Below are positions 9,021-15,560 of a stretch of 32,271 nucleotides of DNA, piece after piece. Numbering within the stretch: the first letter of the stretch is position 1; each line of letters opens with the position of its first letter. The stretch is from Planctomycetota bacterium (lineage in GTDB: Bacteria > Planctomycetota > MHYJ01 > JACPRB01): NCBI GenBank assembly GCA_016209705.1, contig JACQVR010000105.1, positions 1-32,271 of the forward strand, in the 5' to 3' direction. The translations under genes and the position numbers were made by a program. Below the pieces are notes generated by a model. It was given only the letters and a program-made list of their open reading frames with translations, did no database searches and was not told the origin of the DNA.

Positions 9021-9955
9021 GGCTTCTGTTCGTTGAGGCTCTTCAGCCACGCGAGGATTCTCAGCATGTCCTCCTCTCCGATCTGCCCCTGGTACGTGGG
9101 CATCAGAGGTTCATAGCCGGCCGTGATCTTGGCGGCGGGATCGAGAATCGATTCGCGCACGTACGCTTCGTCGGCGATCCGCGCGGTCCCGTCGCGGAGC
9201 CGGACTTCCTTCCCGAAAAGACCGACCAGGTCCGGCCCGCGATCGCCGCCGCCCGGAACGTGGCACGTCAGGCATCCCAGCCGTTCCGCCAGACGCCTTC
9301 CGGAAGCCTCGATCGTTTCCCCCCTCCCGCCGCCCTCCAGCCAGCGTTCGTACTCGCGGGGTTCCATGACGACGACCCGACCCGTCATCGCGGAGTGCCC
9401 CGCGCCGCAATACTCCGCGCAGAACAGGCGGTGGACCCCGGGCCGGGTCGCTTCAAACCAGGCGACCGTGGTGCGTCCCGGGACGGCGTCCTGTTTCATC
9501 CGAAACGCGGGCACATAGAAGCTGTGGATCACGTCCTCGGAGGCCAACGTCAAGCGGATCGGGCGGCCCACGGGGACGTGCAATTCGTTGATCTCGCGCG
9601 GGCCTTCGGGGTGCTGGATCTTCCACATCCATTGCTTGCCGACGACGAAAACTTGCAGCGCGCCCGCCGGGGGACGGGCGGCTTCGACGTACAGCGCCGC
9701 GCCCCAGATAAAAATCCCCACGGCGATCGCCAGCGGAACCGCGGTCCACGTCAGTTCCATCCAGAGCGGCTCGCGCGTGCGAAACACGGAAGACCGGCCG
9801 GGACGCCTTCGATATCGGATCGCGAACACCAGGATCAGGCCGAAGATGAGCGCCGTAAAGAAGCCGGCGACGCCCAGCAGCGCGAAAAAGAGCGCGTCGA
9901 TGCGCCCGGCCATCGTGGAGGCCTGCTCGGGAAAAAGCGGGGCCTGCGTCGGCAT
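8993..9955 (-). CDS. coxB: Cytochrome c oxidase subunit II with fused cytochrome c (caa3 type)
   Basis: 320 aa. Two N-terminal membrane helices anchor a periplasmic cupredoxin domain. The CuA site is CAEYCGAGHSAMTGRVVVM, with the spacing Cx3Cx3Hx2M, and an upstream His lies in DVIHSFYVPAFRMKQD. A C-terminal cytochrome c domain follows: LGCLTCHVPGG carries CxxCH, and YEPLMPTYQG probably holds the Met axial ligand. This fusion defines caa3 oxidases. It takes electrons from ActE or another cytochrome c. The start ATG at 9955 overlaps the sco stop (ATGA). The extreme C-terminus is encoded by an inverted repeat arm and is probably not part of the fold. Confidence 0.95.
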   Translation of the reverse strand: MPTQAPLFPEQASTMAGRIDALFFALLGVAGFFTALIFGLILVFAIRYRRRPGRSSVFRTREPLWMELTWTAVPLAIAVGIFIWGAALYVEAARPPAGALQVFVVGKQWMWKIQHPEGPREINELHVPVGRPIRLTLASEDVIHSFYVPAFRMKQDAVPGRTTVAWFEATRPGVHRLFCAEYCGAGHSAMTGRVVVMEPREYERWLEGGGRGETIEASGRRLAERLGCLTCHVPGGGDRGPDLVGLFGKEVRLRDGTARIADEAYVRESILDPAAKITAGYEPLMPTYQGQIGEEDMLRILAWLKSLNEQKPEFRSQKPE

Positions 9956-11340
9956 CAGGTCGGCCTCCGGCGCTTCCGCTCTCGGCGAAGCTGAATCCAG
10001 ATGGCCGCTCCCAGCGCCAGCACCGTCAGAATCGCTCCGGCGCGGATCAGATTCATGACGGCCACGCCGTACTTGCCCGTGGTGGGATCATAGCGGTAGC
10101 ACAGGAGCAACAACCGGTCCGCGAGCCCGCCGATTCGCCCTTTCGAGGCTTCCACCAGCCCCAGCCGCAGGTCCCGGGCCGAATATTCGATGCCGTAGAA
10201 ATAACGCGACAGACGCCCGTCGGGCGTCAGGATCATGATCCCCGCCGCGTGCGCGTACTGCCTTGTCTTGGGCTCATATCGGAAGCGGAATCCAACATCG
10301 CGGGCGAGCCGGGAGATCTCCCCTTCCCTGCCGGTGAGGAAATGCCAGCCCTCTTCGCGGTCGGTTGGCGTCAGATACGCGCGCTTCTTGCGTGCGGCCA
10401 GCTCCGGCGTCTCCATGGGATCGATGCTCACGGCCACGACGTGAAAATCCTCTCCCGCGCGCAGTCCCAGAGGCTTGAACGCCCTTCTCAGCCCGTTGAG
10501 AACCTGGGTGCAAAGCAGCGGGCATTCGAAATACACCAAGGCGAGCACCGCGGGCCGATCCCCCAGGCAATCGCCCAAACGAACGTCGCGGCCGTCGTCG
10601 TCGCGGAACGTGAGGTCCAGTGAGACGCGCTCGTTGAGGCGCTGGTCGATGCCCACGCCTTCGGCCGGGCTTTGGGGGAGATGTGAAGAGGCGTGGAGAT
10701 CGGGAGATGCGGAGTGCACGGAGACACGGAGAAGATTTAAGGGGATAGGGAGATCGTGGAGATGGGGAGATATTTGTTGTTGGGGGAAACCCATGTCTCC
10801 GATCTCTATATCTCCTCGATCTGTCGATCTCCCAGAATTTTTCTCTGTGTCACAACATCGTAAGATCTTCGTTTTTTGAGACGTTTTCATGCGGGTTAGA
10901 GAGCTTTTTTCAACGCGAAGACGCCGAGACGCGCCTGCGCCGCCGCCCTCCTTCGCCCCGCCCATTTGTCCAGTGGAGTTCGATATGGGCGGGGCTGCGG
11001 CGTGGTCTTGCCGAAGCCTTGGCGGAGGCGGAAAGCGGCGGCTACGGCGTCGCGAAGGCGCAAGAGCGCCAAATATCCTGTCACGAAAAAATGGTCTCCA
11101 ATGCGCGACCACAGTCTGAACCGGTTCCCTGATTGGCGATTTGGCGATTTGGCGGTTTAAAGAAAAAAATATCTCCTCATCTCCCCAACCTTCGCGACTC
11201 CAAGGAAATTTTGCTCCGTGTCTCCGTGTCTCCGTGGTTATTCCGCTTTCCGTGCTCTCCGTCTCCTCCGCGCTCTCGTCATGGACCGGCGAATTCCATG
11301 TACCGCTCTGGAATAGTAGGAGCAAAAATAAAGCGTTCAT
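9955..11340 (-). CDS. SCO1/SenC copper chaperone with a ~210-codon repeat-derived insertion
   Basis: 461 aa. The SCO fold occupies about residue 224 onward: RLNERVSLDLTFRDDDGRDV, YFECPLLCTQVLNG with the copper CxxxC, VSIDPMETPELAARKK, and the third ligand region RQYAHAAGIMILTPDGRL. A C-terminal membrane helix follows. It probably loads CuA of CoxB. The start ATG at 11340 overlaps the upstream stop (ATGA) and gives a signal-like MNALFLLLLF. Between residues ~12 and ~223 the sequence is unlike any SCO: it is encoded by CACGGAGA-type repeats, a palindromic element and GGAGAT-type repeats, yet has no stop. Related SCO proteins pass directly from signal to fold. Internal ATGs (e.g. at 10891) could instead start a signal-less protein. 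Confidence 0.9.
   Translation of the reverse strand: MNALFLLLLFQSGTWNSPVHDESAEETESTESGITTETRRHGAKFPWSREGWGDEEIFFSLNRQIAKSPIREPVQTVVAHWRPFFRDRIFGALAPSRRRSRRFPPPPRLRQDHAAAPPISNSTGQMGGAKEGGGAGASRRLRVEKSSLTRMKTSQKTKILRCCDTEKNSGRSTDRGDIEIGDMGFPQQQISPHLHDLPIPLNLLRVSVHSASPDLHASSHLPQSPAEGVGIDQRLNERVSLDLTFRDDDGRDVRLGDCLGDRPAVLALVYFECPLLCTQVLNGLRRAFKPLGLRAGEDFHVVAVSIDPMETPELAARKKRAYLTPTDREEGWHFLTGREGEISRLARDVGFRFRYEPKTRQYAHAAGIMILTPDGRLSRYFYGIEYSARDLRLGLVEASKGRIGGLADRLLLLCYRYDPTTGKYGVAVMNLIRAGAILTVLALGAAIWIQLRRERKRRRPT
10675..10830. repeat. GGAGAT/CACGGAGA repeat arm within sco (left)
   Basis: Irregular tandem words GGAGAT, GGGAGAT and GGAGATC alternate with CACGGAGACACGGAGAA (near 10718). They then flip to ATCTCC-type words near 10795-10830 (TGTCTCCGATCTCTATATCT). 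The arm faces the CTCCGTGTCTCCGTG words at 11214-11236. Confidence 0.75.
10955..11025 (-). repeat. Dispersed palindromic element, copy B (inside sco)
   Basis: On the minus strand this reads GGCTTCGGCAAGACCACGCC then GCAGCCCCGCCCAT, then ATGGGCGGGGC (the plus-strand arms are 10955-10965 and 10985-10995). It is homologous in both modules to copy A at 5763-5825. It is translated here as part of the SCO insertion (about residues 106-129). Confidence 0.75.
11131..11276. repeat. Period-8/9 repeat arm within sco (right)
   Basis: GATTGGCGATTTGGCGATTT (from 11131) is a period-9 repeat, followed by ATCTCC words. Then comes a run of CTCCGTGT units at 11214-11236. These mirror the CACGGAGACACGGAGA words at 10718-10735. 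The segment encodes SCO residues of about 22-70, e.g. TETRRHGAK from ACGGAGACACGGAGACACGG. Confidence 0.75.
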
Positions 11341-11711
11341 CGGTTCTCCTCCGGCGAGGGGCGCGCGGGAAGCCCGCGCCGCCGCAGCACCTCCATGGCG
11401 CGCTCGATCGGGATCCGCGCGATGCCTTTGTCGCGGTCGATCCATCCGTAGCGGTTCAGTTCCTGCTCTTCCCACGCGCGCCACTGATCGAGTTCCAGGA
11501 TCGGATTCACCTGGAGGCGCGGCGCGGGCAGCACCTGGACGGGCTGGCGGACCGGGGGAGGCTCGGCGTCCCGGACGGCCGTACGGCGGGCCAAGACGGC
11601 GAACAAACCGCCCATCGCCAGCGAGACGAGGATCAAGGAGATCACGAGCCCCAGGCCGAAAATCTCGATCGCCCTCGGTCGGAAATCGCGCCTTTCGTAA
11701 CGATCACTCAT
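11337..11711 (-). CDS. Small membrane-anchored protein of the act/cox operon
   Basis: 124 aa, no firm family. A cytoplasmic N-terminus (MSDRYERRDFRPRAIEIF) is followed by one membrane helix (GLGLVISLILVSLAMGGLFA, about residues 19-38). A Pro-rich linker follows, then a soluble segment ending ELNRYGWIDRDKGIARIPIE and AMEVLRRRGLP. The start at 11711 overlaps the end of actF by a few bases and its stop overlaps the sco ATG, so it is translated with them. The position suggests a role in assembly of, or contact between, complex III and the oxidase. That is inference. Confidence 0.85.
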   Translation of the reverse strand: MSDRYERRDFRPRAIEIFGLGLVISLILVSLAMGGLFAVLARRTAVRDAEPPPVRQPVQVLPAPRLQVNPILELDQWRAWEEQELNRYGWIDRDKGIARIPIERAMEVLRRRGLPARPSPEENR

Positions 11712-12867
11712 GGATGGGCGTCTCCGCAGTGAGCGGTCCGAGCGGCGCTAGGAGCGGAGCGCTTCGAAGCCGCTTCAGGAATACGGCCAGCCAGAAGCCG
11801 CCGATCGCCGCCACGGCCGGCGAAGCCAGGACGTGGGGACCGAGCCCGGACGTCGAAAAGGGCGGCGCCGTGAGCCAGTAGAGATCGAGGAATCGCGCGA
11901 CCAGAAGCGCCGCCGCCAGCGCCCCGAGCCGCCGCGCGTTCCGCTTCACGTCGACCGAAAGCAGAAGGAAAAACGGCAACGCGAAGTGCAGCACGACGAG
12001 CACGACCGCCAGCACGCCCCAGCCTCCGGCGGCTCGCTCCAGATACCACGGCGATTCTTCGGGCAGGTTTCCGGACCAGATGATCAGGAACTGGGCGAAC
12101 GACAGGTACGCCCACAACAGGATGAACGCAAGCAGGAGATTCCCCAGATCGTGAATCCGCGCCGGCGTCAGGGCGCCGCTCAACGGCTCATATTCCGACA
12201 GGACGCCTGCCGCCGCCGCGGCGAACGCGAACGCCGAAAGCATCTGGCCGGCGATGAAGACCGCGCCGTAGGCGGTCGAAATCCACTGCGGCTCCAGGGA
12301 CATGACCCAGTCGATCGACGCGAACGTCAAGGTCAGTCCCAGAAAGATCAGACCCGGCCCGCTGAGGCGTCGCAGAAGCGAGGTCGCCGCCGGATCGCCG
12401 TTCTGCCGCCGCGACCATCGGTTCAGAAGCACCGCCAGCGCGATCCATACCGAGAAGAACGCGACCGCGCGCAGGGCAAAGAACGGCGGGTTCAGGTAGG
12501 GGCTCTTGTGGCGCAACAGCTCGTTCTCCGCGGCTTCGGGGCGAGCCCAGGGATAGATCTCGGACAGACCGGCGAGAAGCGGGAGGAACGTGAGCCCCAG
12601 GAGCGGCAGCGTTCCCGCTCCCGCCTCGAGGATGCGGCGGATCCCCTGCCCCCATTTTCCGCCGGTCAGATGATGAATCATGAGCACGCCCATGCAGCCG
12701 GCGGCGATGCCGAACCAGAAGAGAAACGCGACCAGCCATGAACGGAGGAAGGTCGCGAGGTCCCACAGCGCTCCCCCGAGGCTCACGGCGAGCGCCGCTC
12801 CTCCGACGACCGCCGCTCGGCGGCCCGCCAGGCTCAGGATGTCTCGCAACGCCTCCTCGCTTTTCAC
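11704..12867 (-). CDS. actF: Alternative complex III subunit ActF
   Basis: 387 aa, polytopic (about ten helices), the second large integral membrane subunit of alternative complex III (quinol:electron acceptor oxidoreductase). Typical stretches are GVLMIHHLTGGKWGQGIRRI, LPLLGLTFLPLLAGLSEIYP and FASIDWVMSLEPQWISTAYG. The start is the GTG at 12867 (MKSEEALRDIL), which overlaps the actE stop as GTGA. An open frame further upstream is out-of-register read-through of actE and was not used. The protein works with ActC as the membrane core. No cofactor motif is expected. Confidence 0.93.
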   Translation of the reverse strand: MKSEEALRDILSLAGRRAAVVGGAALAVSLGGALWDLATFLRSWLVAFLFWFGIAAGCMGVLMIHHLTGGKWGQGIRRILEAGAGTLPLLGLTFLPLLAGLSEIYPWARPEAAENELLRHKSPYLNPPFFALRAVAFFSVWIALAVLLNRWSRRQNGDPAATSLLRRLSGPGLIFLGLTLTFASIDWVMSLEPQWISTAYGAVFIAGQMLSAFAFAAAAAGVLSEYEPLSGALTPARIHDLGNLLLAFILLWAYLSFAQFLIIWSGNLPEESPWYLERAAGGWGVLAVVLVVLHFALPFFLLLSVDVKRNARRLGALAAALLVARFLDLYWLTAPPFSTSGLGPHVLASPAVAAIGGFWLAVFLKRLRSAPLLAPLGPLTAETPIHE

Positions 12868-13568
12868 TCCACATCCTCCAGCCGGCGGCGGTCCTCTTCC
12901 GGCAGGTCCGCCGCAGGCGCGTGGCGGCTGAGCTGGAGCGCGCGCAGGAACGCGACGATCCTCCAGCGGTCTTGCGGGGGTATCAGGTCTGCGTAGGACG
13001 GCATCGCGCCCATTCCCTGGGTGATCACCTCGAACAGGTATCCCACCGGCTGTTCGCGCAATCGGGGCGTATGAAAGGATTCGGGCGATCGGAAGCCGCG
13101 CTGCACGACCATCCCGTTGCCCGTTCCCACGGCGTCGTGACAAGGCGCGCAAAAAATCTGATAACGCTCGCGTCCTCGCTCCAGATCGGAGCGCTCGACG
13201 GCGAACGGTAACGTTTCGACCGGTCGTCCTGCCACCTTTCCGGCGTGAAGGTGGCCATCCGCATGGAGATGCCCCCGCGGGACTGTCCCCGGCACCTGCG
13301 CCCGCGACGCTCTTCCATCCTCGAAAAAAGAGCTCGCCTCCAGGGGTTCGTGGCGCGGCTGGTCGCGCATCTCCTGGTCGCACCCGGCCAAAGCCAGCGC
13401 CAGGGCCAAGCACGGCAGGGGAGATATTTTTTTTATGAACCGCCAAACCGCAAAACCGCCATAGAGCGAATCGGCTGACCGTGTGGCCGCGATTCGGAGA
13501 TCGTCTTTTCCGGATAGAGCGTTTGGCGCTTTGGCGCTTTGACGGTTCACGTCGGCGAAGGTGAACAT
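12864..13568 (-). CDS. actE: Alternative complex III subunit ActE, monoheme cytochrome c lipoprotein
   Basis: 234 aa. One heme site, FCAPCHDAVGTGNGMV, with a later Met in GMGAMPSYADLIPPQDRW as the likely axial ligand, matches the ActE/cytochrome c family. A lipobox LALAGC places the acylated Cys at residue 63 from the ATG at 13568. That start has GAGGAA just upstream and sits four bases after the actD stop. The signal peptide proper begins near residue 44 (RFIKKISPLPC). The preceding ~43 residues come from a repeat island with no family counterpart, and no better start lies between. It passes electrons towards CoxB. Confidence 0.92.
   Translation of the reverse strand: MFTFADVNRQSAKAPNALSGKDDLRIAATRSADSLYGGFAVWRFIKKISPLPCLALALALAGCDQEMRDQPRHEPLEASSFFEDGRASRAQVPGTVPRGHLHADGHLHAGKVAGRPVETLPFAVERSDLERGRERYQIFCAPCHDAVGTGNGMVVQRGFRSPESFHTPRLREQPVGYLFEVITQGMGAMPSYADLIPPQDRWRIVAFLRALQLSRHAPAADLPEEDRRRLEDVE
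13436..13550. repeat. Inverted period-8/9 repeat pair at the actE 5' end
   Basis: TGAACCGCCAAACCGCAAAA with CCGCC (13436-13460) faces TTTGGCGCTTTGGCGCTTTG with ACGGTTCA (13522-13549), an imperfect inverted pair around ~60 bp. A direct repeat ATAGAGCG lies at both inner edges (13461-13468 and 13514-13521). The whole island is translated as the N-terminus of ActE. Confidence 0.75.
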
Positions 13569-13572
13569 GAAT

Positions 13573-14103
13573 TCATTCCTCAACTTCCACCACCTCCCGG
13601 GGCTCCAAGGATTCCAGGAATCTCCGCGTGGCGCGCACGTCGAACTTCGGATCCCGCGCCTCGATGCAGAGAAAGAAGCGGTCCCGCGTGGCCCGAGCGA
13701 AGGCGGGCACGGCGAACAACGGATGGTGCGGCCGGGGGAGGCCGTTCAGCGCGAGCATGCCGACGACGGCGGACAGCGCCGCCACCAGGATCGCCGTCTC
13801 GAACGTGATCACGATGAACGCCGGCCAGCTATTGTGGGGCCGCCCGCCCACGTTCAAGGGGTAGGCGGAGACCGATACCCAGTACTGGAGCAGGAAACCG
13901 AGCAGCGCGCCGGCGAGGCCGCCGCCCAGGACGATCGCCGGCAGGCGGGTGAAACGAAACCCCAGCGCCTCCGCGAGACCGGCCACCGGCATCGGAGCGT
14001 AGGCGTCCATCCGGAGAAATCCCGCTTCGCGCGCCGCGCGCGCGGCACGGAGCAACGCCTCGGGCGTGTCGAACTCCGCTAGCAGTCCATGAATTCGATT
14101 CAT
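13573..14103 (-). CDS. actD: Alternative complex III subunit ActD (DUF3341)
   Basis: 176 aa. The DUF3341 signature is clear: [40 protein letters not shown], two membrane helices ([20 protein letters not shown] and the segment [20 protein letters not shown]), and [20 protein letters not shown]. It is a small membrane subunit of complex III, with a ferredoxin-like soluble part that may contact ActC. The start ATG at 14103 overlaps the actC stop as ATGA, so the long upstream open frame was not used. Confidence 0.95.
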   Translation of the reverse strand: MNRIHGLLAEFDTPEALLRAARAAREAGFLRMDAYAPMPVAGLAEALGFRFTRLPAIVLGGGLAGALLGFLLQYWVSVSAYPLNVGGRPHNSWPAFIVITFETAILVAALSAVVGMLALNGLPRPHHPLFAVPAFARATRDRFFLCIEARDPKFDVRATRRFLESLEPREVVEVEE

Positions 14104-15536
14104 GCCGAAGGCTCCCGCGCCGGCGGCACCAGCGTCCGCATTTCGAACATCGAGATGACCGGCAGGAAGCGGATGAACAGGAACAAGAGAGACAGGAAGA
14201 GGCCGAGCGATCCGAAAAAGGTCGCCCAGTCCCACAGGGTCGGCACGTACATATCCCACGAAGAGGGCAGGAAATCCCGATGCAGGCTCACCACGACGAT
14301 GATGAACCGCTCCAGCCACATTCCGGCGAGCACGATCAGCGCGACGGCGAAGAGAAGGGGGACGGAGCGTCGCGCCCGTTTCCACCAGAACACCTGCGGC
14401 GCGACGCCGTTGCACGCGATCAGCAGCCAATACAACCACCCATAAGGCCCGGTCATGCGATTCAGCGCCACGTAGGCCTCGTAGGTGCTTCCGGAGTACC
14501 AGCCGAAGAAAAGCTCCACGAGATAGCCGTACACCACGATCCACCCGGTCGCCAACAGCACCTTCGCCATGTTGTCGAGGTGCCGGAGGGTGATGAACGC
14601 CTCCAGCCGGTACCATGCCCGAAGCGGAATCGCGAGCACCATCACCATCGCGAAGCCCGAAAATATGGCTCCCGCCACGAAGAACGGCGGAAAGATCGTG
14701 GCGTGCCATCCCGGCACGATCGAAATGGCGAAGTCGAAACTGACCACGGTGTGCACCGAGACCACGAGGGGCGTCGCCAGCCCCGCCAGCAGCAGGTACG
14801 CCTTCTCGTAGCGCAGCCAGTGACGCGCCGAACCGCGCCATCCCATGGCGAGCACGCCGTAGAACATCCTCACCCATTTGCGCCGGGCGAAATCGCGCAT
14901 CGTCGCGAGGTCGGGAATGAGCCCGACGTACCAGAAGAGAAACGAGACGGTCGCATACGTCGTGATGGCGAATACGTCCCACACGAGCGGGCTGCGGAAT
15001 TGCGGCCAGACCCCCGTGGTGGCGGGATACGGGATGAGCCAGTAAAAGAACTTCGGGCGCCCCAGATGCAGGAGGGGAAAAAGTCCGGCGCAGGCGACGG
15101 CGAAGAGCGTCATGGCTTCGGCGAACCGGTTGATCGACGTCCGCCACGGCTGGCGCAGGAGCAGCAAGATCGCCGAAATGAGCGTTCCCGCGTGGCCGAT
15201 GCCGATCCACCACACGAAATTGATGATCGCGAAGCCCCAGGCCACGGGGATGTTGATGCCCCAGATGCCCACGCCCGCGGCGAAGAGATAGAGGACCGCC
15301 GACACCAGCACGAACAGAAGCGTGAAGGAAACGGCCAAGCCCATCCACCACGCCGCCGGCGTCCGCCCCGTCAGGACGATCGAACTGATCTGGTCCGTCA
15401 CCGTCCCGAACGTCTGGCCGGGTCCGATGAATCGTCCGGTCGGTTGGGGGTTGGTATTCTTAACCACCAAGACACCAAGACACGAAGGGATTGACGCGGA
15501 TAACCGCCCAAATGACATGGTTTCCTTGGGGTTCAT
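14100..15536 (-). CDS. actC: Alternative complex III subunit ActC (NrfD/PsrC-like quinol-binding membrane protein)
   Basis: 478 aa, about ten membrane helices; the NrfD-like subunit that probably oxidises quinol next to ActB. Family segments include [59 protein letters not shown] and [19 protein letters not shown]. Conserved sequence begins near residue 35 ([17 protein letters not shown]). The first ~32 residues, with [12 protein letters not shown], are encoded by a repeat island. The ATG at 15536 is used for want of a better start and has no clear Shine-Dalgarno; an ATG at 15518 is an alternative. It overlaps actD and lies 24 bp after the actB stop. Confidence 0.93.
   Translation of the reverse strand: MNPKETMSFGRLSASIPSCLGVLVVKNTNPQPTGRFIGPGQTFGTVTDQISSIVLTGRTPAAWWMGLAVSFTLLFVLVSAVLYLFAAGVGIWGINIPVAWGFAIINFVWWIGIGHAGTLISAILLLLRQPWRTSINRFAEAMTLFAVACAGLFPLLHLGRPKFFYWLIPYPATTGVWPQFRSPLVWDVFAITTYATVSFLFWYVGLIPDLATMRDFARRKWVRMFYGVLAMGWRGSARHWLRYEKAYLLLAGLATPLVVSVHTVVSFDFAISIVPGWHATIFPPFFVAGAIFSGFAMVMVLAIPLRAWYRLEAFITLRHLDNMAKVLLATGWIVVYGYLVELFFGWYSGSTYEAYVALNRMTGPYGWLYWLLIACNGVAPQVFWWKRARRSVPLLFAVALIVLAGMWLERFIIVVVSLHRDFLPSSWDMYVPTLWDWATFFGSLGLFLSLLFLFIRFLPVISMFEMRTLVPPAREPSA
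15460..15488. repeat. CAAGACAC repeat arm (actC side)
   Basis: TTAACCACCAAGACACCAAG with ACACGAAG. It is the inverted counterpart of 15588-15615, matching at 25 of 28 positions. It is translated as residues within the ActC N-terminus. Confidence 0.85.
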
Positions 15537-15560
15537 TTGGCGTTTTAGCGTTCTTGCGGT

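Noticed and set aside
10675..11276. CRISPR array in the repeat-rich stretch
   Set aside because: The units are 6-9 nt, irregular and contiguous, with no uniform spacers and no cas genes.
11704..13446. 580-aa version of ActF starting far upstream
   Set aside because: The extra ~190 residues are actE read in another frame; the GTG at 12867 has GTGA overlap and begins the family-like sequence.
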